From Holdemanella hominis (lineage in GTDB: Bacteria; Bacillota_I; Bacilli_A; Erysipelotrichales; Erysipelotrichaceae), in assembly GCF_014306155.1 (NCBI RefSeq), contig NZ_JACRWH010000002.1, positions 62,001 to 126,000 on the forward strand: a DNA stretch of 64,000 bases, read 5' to 3'. Under the pieces are notes generated by a model. It saw only the letters and a program-made list of their open reading frames with translations, was not told the DNA's origin and made no database searches. Positions 16,379-25,292 of the stretch are shown here, in pieces; positions within the stretch are counted from its first letter, which is position 1; every line of letters starts with the position of its first letter. Both the position numbers and the translations under genes were made by a program.

Positions 16379-17611
16379 TTATTTCAAATTTAAACAATAA
16401 TATCTTTTCTTACCACGACGAATGATTACATAGTTAGATACATATGCTTGAGTAGAATCAATAACTAAAGCTTCATCATTGACTTTGACACCGTTTAAGC
16501 TAATGGAATTCCCTTTGATCCACTCTCTAGCTTCACGACGACTCGAAGCAATCTTAGCCTCTACTAAAACATCGATTAAAGTCTTTCCAGATTCTTGATC
16601 TACTTTGTCCATGTTTTTAACCGCATCTAAACGTTGTTGTTCATCCAAATCATTGAGTTGACCTCTGAATAATGCGTTTGTGATTTTTAAAGCCGATTGT
16701 AAACCTTCTTCACCATGTAAATCACGTACAACTTCTTCAGCCAATTTCTTTTGTGCCTCACGTCTTCCAGCATCTTCCTTTAAAGATACTTCTAAAGCAT
16801 CAATTTCTTCTTTTGTTAGGAATGTTAATTTCTTTAAATATTCAATGACCTTTGAATCATCCGTGTTGAATAAGAATTGATATAATTCGTAAGGTGAAGT
16901 CTTTTTAGGATCCAACCAAACCGTTCCCGTTTCACTCTTACCAAATTTAGTTCCATCCGCTTTCGTAATTAATGGCATAGTCAAACCATAACATTTCACG
17001 TCCGCGCCACATTTTTTACGAATTAACTCTAGACCTGAAGTGATATTTCCCCATTGGTCCTGTCCACCAATCTGCATTGTACAACCTCTGGTCTGGTATA
17101 GATTTAAGAAGTCCAAAGATTGAAGGATCATATAAGAAAATTCTGTATAACTGATTCCTGAATCTAAACGTTTTTTAACAGTTTCTTTATTCAACATATA
17201 GTTTACGTTGAATAATTTTCCATAGTCACGTAAAAAATCAATAATTGTGATATCTTTTGTCCAATCTAAGTTATTGACCATGTCAAAGCCCCATAATTTA
17301 GAGATTTGTGCATGTAATGCATCATAATTTGATTTTAATACTTCTGGAGTCAACATACTTCTTTCTCCAGTTGCCTTTGGATCTCCAATAAATCCAGTGG
17401 CTCCACCCACCAACATGATTGGGTGATGTCCATGTTTTTCTAAACGTTTTGCCATTAATAAAGATGAATAATGCCCAATGTGCAAGCTATCTGCCGTTGG
17501 ATCTGTACCAATATAGAATGTAACTTCCCCATTATTGATGACATCTTCTACTTCTTCACTTGTGACGTTGTCAACTAAACCACGCCATTTCAATTCTTCA
17601 AATAATTCCAT
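16379..17611 (-). CDS. tyrS: Tyrosyl-tRNA synthetase
   Basis: A 410-aa class I synthetase. HIGH-type motif in PTADSLHIGHYSSL (about residue 40), KMSKS-type motif KFGKSETG (about 230), and a C-terminal S4 RNA-binding domain (KIASSRREAREWIKGNSISL). It charges tRNA-Tyr. SD AGGAGG. Regulated by the upstream T-box. Confidence 0.97.
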   Translation of the reverse strand: MELFEELKWRGLVDNVTSEEVEDVINNGEVTFYIGTDPTADSLHIGHYSSLLMAKRLEKHGHHPIMLVGGATGFIGDPKATGERSMLTPEVLKSNYDALHAQISKLWGFDMVNNLDWTKDITIIDFLRDYGKLFNVNYMLNKETVKKRLDSGISYTEFSYMILQSLDFLNLYQTRGCTMQIGGQDQWGNITSGLELIRKKCGADVKCYGLTMPLITKADGTKFGKSETGTVWLDPKKTSPYELYQFLFNTDDSKVIEYLKKLTFLTKEEIDALEVSLKEDAGRREAQKKLAEEVVRDLHGEEGLQSALKITNALFRGQLNDLDEQQRLDAVKNMDKVDQESGKTLIDVLVEAKIASSRREAREWIKGNSISLNGVKVNDEALVIDSTQAYVSNYVIIRRGKKRYYCLNLK

Positions 17612-17628
17612 TTTTTCCTCCTGATAAT

Positions 17629-17833
17629 AAAAAAAATCGCCCTATAAGGACGATTGAATCGCGGTACCACCTTACTTCATACAAAATATTTTTTTGTATG
17701 CACTTAAACCTTTAACGCAGGTATACGTCAAAATTGAAGCTCCAAGGTGTATTCCACAGGTCTATTTGAAACTTTACACCAGCCAGTTTCTCTCTAAGAA
17801 ATAGATAATCTGTGTACTCTTTCTTATCATAGC
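17629..17833 (-). promoter_or_regulatory. T-box leader of tyrS (Tyr, UAC specifier)
   Basis: It contains AGAGAG, then GGAATACACC with TAC as specifier (17751-17749), the conserved GGTGGTACCGCG, and a terminator stem ATCGTCC / GGGCGAT (17634-17655) followed by a T-run. Confidence 0.95.
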
Positions 17834-17839
17834 GCATTT

Positions 17840-17868
17840 ATTATATCGAATCTAGAAACTAAACTCAA
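17840..17868 (-). promoter_or_regulatory. Promoter of the tyrS T-box
   Basis: Minus-strand -35 TTGAGT (17868-17863), 17-nt spacer, -10 TATAAT (17845-17840). It overlaps the end of the femX-like gene. Confidence 0.7.
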
Positions 17869-19118
17869 TAAATATGTTTTAAATTGTTGTAAATTTTAAA
17901 AATAAATGGTTTACATGGAAGGATGAAGTTACCAATATATTCATGCACTACAGCATTAAAACCTCTTTTAAAATCAAAAACTCCATATCCCTCTTGTTCA
18001 GGTTCGAATAAACCACTAATACCATAGAAGTTATAGTACTCATACCCTTCTTCTATAGCTTCTTGAATCATATTCCAATGAATCGCATATGGTCCTCTAA
18101 AGACTCTTTGTTCATAATTACTTGATCCAACCAAATAAATAATTTGATTTGAATACTTCAAGAATAAACAACAAGCCAATGGTACTATTTCACCATATTC
18201 ATTTCTTAAACCTGAAATTTGGTTTAATTTTTTCTTTAAAGAATTATAGTATTCTTCATCCGTCTTTAAACGTTTTTCCTTTTTAACATTACCAGGATTT
18301 GATTCTAAGAATGTCTTTGTCTTTTCAATATCTTTTAAAGTCTTATCATATTCTTTCTGTATTTTAGAAGAATATTGATCTAAATCTAAATAAGACAACC
18401 ACGTTTCTACATGATCATCGCCATAGAACTCATAAAGTTCTTTATAATAGTTTAAATCAAAAGCATGGAAGTTATGACGCTTACTCGTCTCTTGTTCCAT
18501 AGAATCTAGAATATCTAATTCATTAACATTTAATTTTCTGACATTTACACAATATTTTTGTGCACTACGAACGTCTTGTCTTGTTGTGTAAGAAAACTCT
18601 TTAAAAATATCATCGGCCGTTTTATTACGTAGATCTAAACTTGAACACCAACGACACTCTTTATTTAAATCATAGCCTTGAGTCAATGGAAGTTGTACAA
18701 AGCCTGATGACTTCAAATTTTCTACTACATCAAAATTATTGAATCCACCTTCAACAATATCTCCATCTTTATCTCTTTCTTGTAAATCAATCTCCGGATC
18801 TGTTTCTAGATACACAACATTCTTCTTTTTAAGATATTTTTTCAACTCGGATACAAAACTATTAAGCTTATCCTTTTGTTTATAATCAGCAATAAATCCT
18901 CTTGAAATATAACAATATTTAAAGACTTTCATCAAAGGAATATATGCAAGCATACACGTTGCATATACATTACCTTGCTCACTAGCTTGAATAAATTCAA
19001 CTTGCCAGCCATCATGCATAAACTTTTGTGCCTGAAAATCCGATTGTTGAAAGATAACAGCATCAAGAGTATCTAAATAATTACGATACTCTTGGATACT
19101 TATGGTTTTGATTTGCAT
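17865..19118 (-). CDS. FemAB-family tRNA-dependent peptidoglycan peptidyltransferase
   Basis: A 417-aa FemX/FemAB/MurM-type protein. Two GNAT-like halves carry the FemAB segment YQLQ-like FKRGFNAVVHEYIG near the end. A charged coiled-coil insertion lies around residues 250-310 (KEYDKTLKDIEKTKTFLESN). These enzymes use aminoacyl-tRNA to add amino acids to the lipid II side chain. It follows leuS by 12 nt, with its SD (AAGAAGG) overlapping the leuS stop, so it is co-transcribed under the Leu T-box. The ATG at 19118 fits the SD better than the GTG at 19124. The amino acid added is unknown. Confidence 0.88.
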   Translation of the reverse strand: MQIKTISIQEYRNYLDTLDAVIFQQSDFQAQKFMHDGWQVEFIQASEQGNVYATCMLAYIPLMKVFKYCYISRGFIADYKQKDKLNSFVSELKKYLKKKNVVYLETDPEIDLQERDKDGDIVEGGFNNFDVVENLKSSGFVQLPLTQGYDLNKECRWCSSLDLRNKTADDIFKEFSYTTRQDVRSAQKYCVNVRKLNVNELDILDSMEQETSKRHNFHAFDLNYYKELYEFYGDDHVETWLSYLDLDQYSSKIQKEYDKTLKDIEKTKTFLESNPGNVKKEKRLKTDEEYYNSLKKKLNQISGLRNEYGEIVPLACCLFLKYSNQIIYLVGSSNYEQRVFRGPYAIHWNMIQEAIEEGYEYYNFYGISGLFEPEQEGYGVFDFKRGFNAVVHEYIGNFILPCKPFIFKIYNNLKHIY

Positions 19119-19130
19119 AAACACACCTTC

Positions 19131-21545
19131 TTAGTTGGCAACAATGTTTACAACTTTACCCTTAACAACAATCACTTTACGAATTGTCTTACCTTCAAGC
19201 TGGCGTTGGACTGTTTCAAGTTCCATCGCTTGTTTTTGAAGTTCTTCATTGCTAGAACCAACAGCCGCTTCAAACTTACCACGCACTTTACCATTGACCT
19301 GAACAACACAAGTGATTGTATCTTCCACTAATTTAGCTTCATCATATGTTGGCCAAGGCTCATACGCAATTGTATCTTCGTGACCTAATAATTGCCACAT
19401 TTCTTCACCAATATGAGGTGTAATACATGAAAGCATCTTCACGATTCCTTCGGCATATGGTTTATAAACGGTGTCAGCCTTATATGCTTCATTCACAAAG
19501 ATCATCATTTGTGAAATAGCTGTGTTGAAACCTAATGCTTCATAATCTTCGGTAACCTTTTTAACTGTCTGATTATATACTTTATCTAATTTACCATCGT
19601 TTGTATCTGTGATTTTACCAGATTCAATAAATAAACGATAAACACGATCAATCCATCTTCTAGCACCATCACATCCTGCCATGGACCATGGTTTACTTTG
19701 TTCCAATGGTCCCATGAACATTTCATATAAACGTAGTGTATCGGCACCATATTTCTTTACGATATCTGAAGGATTGACTACATATTCTGGGAATCGTTTA
19801 CCCATTTTGATTCCATTTTCACCTAAAATCATACCTTGGTGTACTAATTTCTTGAATGGTTCCTTACATGCGACAATACCCTTATCGTATAAATAGTTAT
19901 TCCAGATACGTGAATACATCAAGTGTCCTACCGCATGTTCTGGTCCACCAACATATAAGTCAACAGGCATCCAGTGCTTTAATAATTCTGGATCGGCCAA
20001 TTGTTTATCATTGTGTGGATCAATGTAACGTAAATAATACCATGAAGATCCGGCAGATCCAGGCATAGTACTTGTTTCACGAACACCCTTTACGCCATTT
20101 TTGTTGTATTGTTTCCATTCTGTCGCATTTTCAAGTGGTGCCTTACCATTGTGTCCTTTGTAGTCTTCAAGTTCAGGTAAAATCAATGGCAACTCTTCAT
20201 CTGGAAGAACATAGTCTGTTCCATCTTCTAAGTGTACGATTGGTACTGGTTCTCCCCAATAACGCTGACGAGCAAAAATCCATTCACGGAAACGATAGTT
20301 AACTGTTTCTTTGGCAATCCCCATATCCACTAATTTTTTCGTAATCGCTACTTTTGCCTCTTCTACAGTAAGACCTGTAAATTCTTCGGAGTTGATTAGC
20401 TTGCAGCCTTTTCCTAAATAGTCCTGTTTTTCAAAGGCATGTTCACTTACGTCTTGTCCTTCGATAACTTGAATCCTGTCAATATTGTGGGCAATCGCAT
20501 ATTCAAAGTCACGTTGATCATGACTTGGTACAGCCATGACAGCTCCTGTTCCATAGTTTGCTAAAACGAAATCTCCAATAAAGACTTCAACTTCCCTTCC
20601 ATTGACTGGGTTGATGGCTTTAATACCTTCTAGACGACATCCTGTTTTTCCTTTATTCAATTCTGTACGGTCCATTTCAGATTTTGAAACCGTTTCTTGA
20701 ATATAAGCTTTTACTTCTTCTTGATTTTGAATTCTTGGCATTAATTCTTGTACTAAATCTCCATCTGGTGCAAGCACCATGAATGTAATACCATAAATTG
20801 TTTCAATACATGTTGTAAAGATAGAGAATTTTCCACCACCAACAATATCAAATTGAACTTCAACACCTGTTGAACGACCAATCCAGTTTCTTTGCATTTC
20901 CTTTGTCGATTCTGGCCAATCAATTTCATTTAAACCTTCTAGTAATCGTTCCGCAAAAGCAGCCTGGTCGATACATAGTTGTTTCATATTTTTACGAATA
21001 ACTGGATATCCACCACGTTCACTCTTACCATCGATAACTTCATCATTCGATAATACTGTACCCAATTCTTCACACCAGTTTACTGGCATGTCTACATATT
21101 TGGCATAGCCATCTTTGTACAATTGTTTAAAGATCCATTGTGTCCAATGATAGAAATCTGGATCAGATGTTGCGATCATTTTTGACCAGTCATAGTCAAA
21201 CCCTAATTCCTGCAACTGTTTTGTGAAAGTCTTGATATTTGTTTGTGTGAAGCCATTTGGGTTATTTCCTGTTTGAACAGCATATTGTTCAGCTGGAAGT
21301 CCAAATGAATCATATCCCATTGGGTGAAGCACATTATATCCCTGCATACGTTTCATACGCGAAACAATATCTGTAGCTGTATATCCTTCTGGGTGTCCAG
21401 CATGCAATCCGACACCGCTTGGGTATGGGAACATGTCTAGTGCATAAAATTTAGGTTTTGAAAAATCCCAAACATCCGTTTTGAATGTTTCATGATCTGC
21501 CCAATATTTCTGCCATTTTTTTTCTACTTCTAAATGATCGTACAT
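19131..21545 (-). CDS. leuS: Leucyl-tRNA synthetase
   Basis: An 804-aa class I synthetase. HIGH motif in YPSGVGLHAGHPEGY (about residue 43), CP1 editing domain, and LYEMFMGPLEQSKPWS in the C-terminal half. The KMSKS loop is replaced by GIKMGKRFPEYVVNPSD, a variant form. It charges tRNA-Leu. SD TAGGAGG. Located in an operon with the FemAB-family gene. Confidence 0.97.
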   Translation of the reverse strand: MYDHLEVEKKWQKYWADHETFKTDVWDFSKPKFYALDMFPYPSGVGLHAGHPEGYTATDIVSRMKRMQGYNVLHPMGYDSFGLPAEQYAVQTGNNPNGFTQTNIKTFTKQLQELGFDYDWSKMIATSDPDFYHWTQWIFKQLYKDGYAKYVDMPVNWCEELGTVLSNDEVIDGKSERGGYPVIRKNMKQLCIDQAAFAERLLEGLNEIDWPESTKEMQRNWIGRSTGVEVQFDIVGGGKFSIFTTCIETIYGITFMVLAPDGDLVQELMPRIQNQEEVKAYIQETVSKSEMDRTELNKGKTGCRLEGIKAINPVNGREVEVFIGDFVLANYGTGAVMAVPSHDQRDFEYAIAHNIDRIQVIEGQDVSEHAFEKQDYLGKGCKLINSEEFTGLTVEEAKVAITKKLVDMGIAKETVNYRFREWIFARQRYWGEPVPIVHLEDGTDYVLPDEELPLILPELEDYKGHNGKAPLENATEWKQYNKNGVKGVRETSTMPGSAGSSWYYLRYIDPHNDKQLADPELLKHWMPVDLYVGGPEHAVGHLMYSRIWNNYLYDKGIVACKEPFKKLVHQGMILGENGIKMGKRFPEYVVNPSDIVKKYGADTLRLYEMFMGPLEQSKPWSMAGCDGARRWIDRVYRLFIESGKITDTNDGKLDKVYNQTVKKVTEDYEALGFNTAISQMMIFVNEAYKADTVYKPYAEGIVKMLSCITPHIGEEMWQLLGHEDTIAYEPWPTYDEAKLVEDTITCVVQVNGKVRGKFEAAVGSSNEELQKQAMELETVQRQLEGKTIRKVIVVKGKVVNIVAN

Positions 21546-21560
21546 ATTAGCCTCCTATTA

Positions 21561-21776
21561 AAAATAAAAAACGTCCTTGAAATCTAAGGACGTTTGTACG
21601 CGGTACCACCTTAGTTCACAATTCTCATTGTGCCCTCAAACTCTTTATCGCAGAGTATACGGATAACATTACTCATCAGCTCCTTAGCAAGTTCAAAGGC
21701 TGTACAATGCTAAATTTCACCAACTTTAGCTCTCTAAAAATTGTCATTTCCTTCTACTACTCTAATTCATCGCTAT
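21561..21776 (-). promoter_or_regulatory. T-box leader of leuS-femX (Leu, CUU specifier)
   Basis: It contains AGAGAG, GGTGAAA, the specifier segment GAACTTGC with CTT (21691-21689), the conserved GGTGGTACCGCG, and a terminator stem ACGTCCTT / AAGGACGT (21571-21593) with a T-rich tail. Confidence 0.95.
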
Positions 21777-21782
21777 GCATCA

Positions 21783-21811
21783 ATTTTATCGTTTTTTTCA
21801 TTGTTCGTCAA
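21783..21811 (-). promoter_or_regulatory. Promoter of the leuS T-box
   Basis: Minus-strand -35 TTGACG (21811-21806), 17-nt spacer, -10 TAAAAT (21788-21783). The -35 lies inside the 3' end of the last comG gene. Confidence 0.65.
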
Positions 21812-22166
21812 TATCAACCGAAACGATTGCCTTATCATCATAATAGATTTTCATTGAAACATCTAAATATGTACATTCAATAAAAGTCTCATGATCTTCA
21901 AAATGCACATCTATATTCTGTATCCTTTCATCTTTGTCCTTTATTATTTTTTCACTCGTATGACACAACTTAATGCGATTATTATGATGGATCATATGCT
22001 TGGCATGATCTACAATGGATAGTTCAAGAATATTTTGTTGATTCGCTTTTAATAAATACACATTTTGAAGGGTACTCAACGATAAAAAGGATACAATCTG
22101 AAGCACAAGAAATAAACACACTAAACTTACTTCACTCGCATACCCATTAATAGAGTTCAAAGTCAT
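21798..22166 (-). CDS. ComGG-position competence pilus protein
   Basis: A 122-aa protein with an N-terminal hydrophobic helix (SLVCLFLVLQIVSFLSLST) and no obvious prepilin cleavage motif. It is the seventh gene of the comG operon and overlaps comGF by 20 nt, the place of ComGG. Sequence is poorly conserved in this family, so the name rests on position and topology. An open frame continues upstream, but the ATG at 22166 gives the usual size. Confidence 0.7.
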   Translation of the reverse strand: MTLNSINGYASEVSLVCLFLVLQIVSFLSLSTLQNVYLLKANQQNILELSIVDHAKHMIHHNNRIKLCHTSEKIIKDKDERIQNIDVHFEDHETFIECTYLDVSMKIYYDDKAIVSVDIDEQ

Positions 22167-22539
22167 AGGTTTTATTCTTCTTTTTGAACCAAACATAATA
22201 TCCATCTTCTTTCTTATAAAATATAGCCTCATCAATTTGTTCCATATAGATTTCATAGCCAGGACTCTTCACAATGCGATGCTTATCAAAATACAAGACT
22301 TTCTTTTCATGATTTAGAATATAACTTAGACAATCCGATTCTATTTTCAAATCATTTGATTGTGCAAGTTCTCTTCTTAATTGTAAAACCGCAAATTGAT
22401 TCTGCGTATCCACATCCATATGGGCAAATTGTAAAGCACAACGCATAAGCATACAGCCTAATAAGCTGACTAAACTTGTGATAAACAACGCCAACAAAGC
22501 TTCAATCAGAGTAAAACCATTTCTTTTCAATTTTTTCAT
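22147..22539 (-). CDS. comGF: Competence minor pseudopilin ComGF
   Basis: 130 aa with a prepilin N-terminus MKKLKRNGFTLIEALLALF (cleavage expected after Gly8). The C-terminal part resembles ComGF in position and size. It overlaps comGE. SD-like AAAGGAAT upstream. It contributes to the transformation pilus. Confidence 0.82.
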   Translation of the reverse strand: MKKLKRNGFTLIEALLALFITSLVSLLGCMLMRCALQFAHMDVDTQNQFAVLQLRRELAQSNDLKIESDCLSYILNHEKKVLYFDKHRIVKSPGYEIYMEQIDEAIFYKKEDGYYVWFKKKNKTYDFELY

Positions 22540-22663
22540 CAATCTTAAGATTCCTTTGGAAATATAAAGTATAAATGCCATTCAATATAAGACTTGCACA
22601 AACCAAAATCACAAAGAACGCAAACAAGGCATCTTCGAGTAAAAAGCCATTATTCTTTTTCAA
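22502..22663 (-). CDS. Short competence pseudopilin-like protein (ComGE position)
   Basis: A 53-aa protein read from a TTG start at 22663, which has a strong SD (GGGAGGG, 6 nt spacing). It starts KKNNGFLLEDALFAFFVILV, a prepilin-like motif with Gly and a following Glu. It overlaps comGD by 14 nt and comGF by 38 nt. Shorter than typical ComGE, so the assignment is from operon position. Confidence 0.7.
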   Translation of the reverse strand: MKKNNGFLLEDALFAFFVILVCASLILNGIYTLYFQRNLKIDEKIEKKWFYSD

Positions 22664-23042
22664 GACGAACCCTCCCAGCTCCAACCTGGAAAACAAGTTT
22701 CATTTGACTCGATGCATTTTGACAATGGAGTGACATAGCCTTAGACATGTTGCCCTTGGAATTGTAGTAAAAAGATACATGATCACACGCAATACCATGT
22801 GGTATCTTATATTCGACATCATCCATATAGATCGAATCACCAATTTCAACATATACTTTTCGATGTTTTACATACGCTTTTTCCTGAGCCGTAACACATA
22901 GAGTCTGCAGATTTTTCATAAACACATATAAAGAAGAGTGCATCTTTGTAGAAAGTCCAAATCCAAGCATAGAAACAATAAGCAGCACCACTAACATTTC
23001 AACAAGGGTAAATCCATTCTTATTGGGATACGGCTTGCCCAT
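22650..23042 (-). CDS. comGD: Competence minor pseudopilin ComGD
   Basis: 130 aa with the class III prepilin motif NKNGFTLVEMLVVLLIVSML. Overlaps comGC by 23 nt. A minor component of the DNA-uptake pilus, processed by the ComC prepilin peptidase (not in this window). Confidence 0.85.
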   Translation of the reverse strand: MGKPYPNKNGFTLVEMLVVLLIVSMLGFGLSTKMHSSLYVFMKNLQTLCVTAQEKAYVKHRKVYVEIGDSIYMDDVEYKIPHGIACDHVSFYYNSKGNMSKAMSLHCQNASSQMKLVFQVGAGRVRLEKE

Positions 23043-23319
23043 CTACGATCACCACTTTACTATGATCCGGACATGTATCCTGTCCCTTTTTTAAATAACC
23101 AAAATCAATCAATTCCTGCACACTTGTTGGCGTTTCTAATTGATCGATTTCATACAACATGATTTGCGAGTTGACAATTTCAAGTAAAGCTTCACACCCC
23201 TTATTGCGAATAATTTTTTCTTTTTGTTGAATATTTGGAAGTGTGATCAATAAAAGTAGCGCAACAATCAACATCACAATCATCATTTCAAGTATTGTAA
23301 AACCATTTTTCTTTTCCAT
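23020..23319 (-). CDS. comGC: Major competence pilin ComGC
   Basis: 99 aa starting MEKKNGFTILEMMIVMLIVA, a canonical prepilin signal. The remainder matches ComGC size with DFGYLKKGQDTCPDHSK near the end. SD AAAGGAGAAAG upstream. The open frame extending a further 51 codons upstream is the end of comGB in another frame. Confidence 0.92.
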   Translation of the reverse strand: MEKKNGFTILEMMIVMLIVALLLLITLPNIQQKEKIIRNKGCEALLEIVNSQIMLYEIDQLETPTSVQELIDFGYLKKGQDTCPDHSKVVIVDGQAVSQ

Positions 23320-23333
23320 TTTTCTTTCTCCTT

Positions 23334-24281
23334 TTAGAATTGATTTAACATATTGAGTGGCATCATCATAATTTGATAGACAATCAAAACTAAGATTCCA
23401 ATACTGATATACGAAAACAATTGAATACCCGTCGATATCTTCTTGACAGACTTGTCTAAATCCAAACTGCATTTCTTCATGTACAAGTCAAAAAAGACAT
23501 GCATTTGGTTGCTCGTTAAGGCATAGACCAACATCTTTTTAAAATCCGAATCAAACACGTCGATTTCTAGAAAACTTTCTTCTAGACTCTTTCCATTTTT
23601 TAAACATGAAAGAATTTCATTTGAAACCTTTCCAACAACACTAAAATCTATACACGCTAATGTTTCTAAAATTTCCTGTGTCGAAGTATAAGACTTGTCT
23701 AAAGCTTGATACATACATACAAATTGGAGCGATATCATTTTTTTCATTAACCGAAATGGACATTTCATTTTCGAATTGTATTTATAAAACAATACATAAT
23801 AAAGAAACAAATAGAAGATCATGGATAGAATCGCAAATCCAAACCCCCACTTTAATAGATGGATAAACACAAATACCATCCCATTTGAAATGTAGTCTTT
23901 CATTTGAACAAGGACATAGTCTGAAAAGAATAGAATCATAAAGAACGCAAAGATCAATAAAAAGAACGGATAGCTAATCTTCTTTAAAAGTGTTTCAAAA
24001 AAAGTATTCGAACTTTTCTCAATTTTATTTACGCAATCCAACGCATCTCTTAAATTTAATTTTTCAGATAGAATTCGCAAATATTTAAAATACAATTTCT
24101 TTTGATTTAGAGTAAATATTTCTTGAAGATTCATCCCTTCTTTTAAATACGTTATGATTTCTTCATCCTTTTTAAATGTTAAACGAATCAACGTATCTAA
24201 TGGCAAGCCTTGATTCATCAACATCGCAAATTGTTCAATTTCATCCCGATAAACTAAGACTATCGTACTTTGCTTGGGCAT
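23334..24281 (-). CDS. comGB: Competence pilus membrane platform protein ComGB
   Basis: A 315-aa GspF-family protein with two homologous halves and three membrane helices (FFLLIFAFFMILFFSDYVLV, GFGFAILSMIFYLFLYYVLF, and a C-terminal LFSYISIGILVLIVYQIMMM). The ATG at 24281 has an AAAGGATA SD and overlaps the end of comGA by 41 nt. It anchors the assembly motor in the membrane. Confidence 0.9.
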   Translation of the reverse strand: MPKQSTIVLVYRDEIEQFAMLMNQGLPLDTLIRLTFKKDEEIITYLKEGMNLQEIFTLNQKKLYFKYLRILSEKLNLRDALDCVNKIEKSSNTFFETLLKKISYPFFLLIFAFFMILFFSDYVLVQMKDYISNGMVFVFIHLLKWGFGFAILSMIFYLFLYYVLFYKYNSKMKCPFRLMKKMISLQFVCMYQALDKSYTSTQEILETLACIDFSVVGKVSNEILSCLKNGKSLEESFLEIDVFDSDFKKMLVYALTSNQMHVFFDLYMKKCSLDLDKSVKKISTGIQLFSYISIGILVLIVYQIMMMPLNMLNQF

Positions 24282-25233
24282 CCACGATATATCCTTTTTT
24301 AATGCCTTCTGTAATCTTTTTAGATAAAGTTTTAAATTCTTTTGGATACCTTCCGTGTTCCAAGACATACTGCAACGTTTTTTGATCCATAATTTCATAA
24401 ACACATACCTTAGAGTCACCTTTAGAATATAGGCGTTGCGAAATAATGGCCGTACAAACACTAGCCAGATCTTTCTTAGATACACCTAGATCTTCAAGAC
24501 GACGAATACACTCCTTCCCATCTTTGGCATGAATACTCGTAAAAACAAAGTGACCGGTTAAACTCGCTCTCAAGACCATCTTTGCGGTATAACTGTTTCT
24601 TGTTTCACCAATACAAATAATGTCAGGATCATGCCGCAACAATTGTTCAATGCCGACATCATAGGTAAATCCCATACTTTCATTGATCTGCAGCTGCAAG
24701 TAAGAATCATCCTCAATCTCAATGGGATCTTCAAGACTGACTACTTTATGCTTTTTAGTTTTGGCAATCTCATGAAGTAAGGCATGTAGAGTCGTGGTCT
24801 TTCCACTATTGGTCGGACCTACACTGATGACAAGGCCTTGTCTTAATGGTACAAGTGAATTGAAATAATTCGTGTCTTCTTTCCATAAAGATAAAGCTTT
24901 TAGTTCAATCGCATGCATCGTATTCAACATTCGAATAACACCCGTTTGCACGTTATGATTATTCAGCATACTGAAACGACAAAAGATTTCGTGATTATGA
25001 AGTAAAATTTTGAATTGGCCACTCTGTGGAACATATGGACTGGTAAGATCCATTCTAGAAATGAACTTGAGATACTCAAAGAATGCAGGCTGCCAAATAT
25101 CTTGGTAAACATCTAACATATCATTTTGCGTTCGAAGTTTGATTTGAAGTTTTTGATTCTGCATAACAAAATGAATATCACTTGCCTTTTTTTCAATCGC
25201 ATACGCAATGAGATCTTGCAATAAGTCATCCAT
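24241..25233 (-). CDS. comGA: Competence pilus assembly ATPase ComGA
   Basis: A 330-aa GspE/VirB11-type ATPase. Walker A is GPTNSGKTTTLHALL, the Asp box is SLEDPIEI, Walker B is RHDPDIICIGETRN, and the His box is TGHFVFTSIHAKD. The first gene of comG, preceded by the strong SD GGGGGTGAT. It powers pilus assembly for DNA uptake. A promoter element shared with comEA lies just upstream. Confidence 0.95.
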   Translation of the reverse strand: MDDLLQDLIAYAIEKKASDIHFVMQNQKLQIKLRTQNDMLDVYQDIWQPAFFEYLKFISRMDLTSPYVPQSGQFKILLHNHEIFCRFSMLNNHNVQTGVIRMLNTMHAIELKALSLWKEDTNYFNSLVPLRQGLVISVGPTNSGKTTTLHALLHEIAKTKKHKVVSLEDPIEIEDDSYLQLQINESMGFTYDVGIEQLLRHDPDIICIGETRNSYTAKMVLRASLTGHFVFTSIHAKDGKECIRRLEDLGVSKKDLASVCTAIISQRLYSKGDSKVCVYEIMDQKTLQYVLEHGRYPKEFKTLSKKITEGIKKGYIVDAQAKYDSLSLSG

Positions 25234-25238
25234 TTTTT

Positions 25239-25259
25239 ATCACCCCCTTCTCATATACG
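25239..25259 (-). promoter_or_regulatory. Competence-type promoter element of comG
   Basis: The sequence CGTATATGAGAAGGG (25259-25245) closely matches CGTATAAGAGAAGGG ahead of comEA. CGTATA sits about where a -10 would be and resembles the streptococcal competence sigma box (TACGAATA). No good housekeeping -10 box is seen here. See the comEA entry and findings. Confidence 0.55.
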
Positions 25260-25261
25260 AA

Positions 25262-25292
25262 AAAAAAAGCAGAAATTTTAATAAATTTCTGC
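25262..25292 (-). terminator. Terminator after the MBL hydrolase gene
   Basis: Stem GCAGAAATTT / AAATTTCTGC followed on the minus strand by T9. The 5' arm covers the last codons of the hydrolase gene. It separates that gene from comG. Confidence 0.9.
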
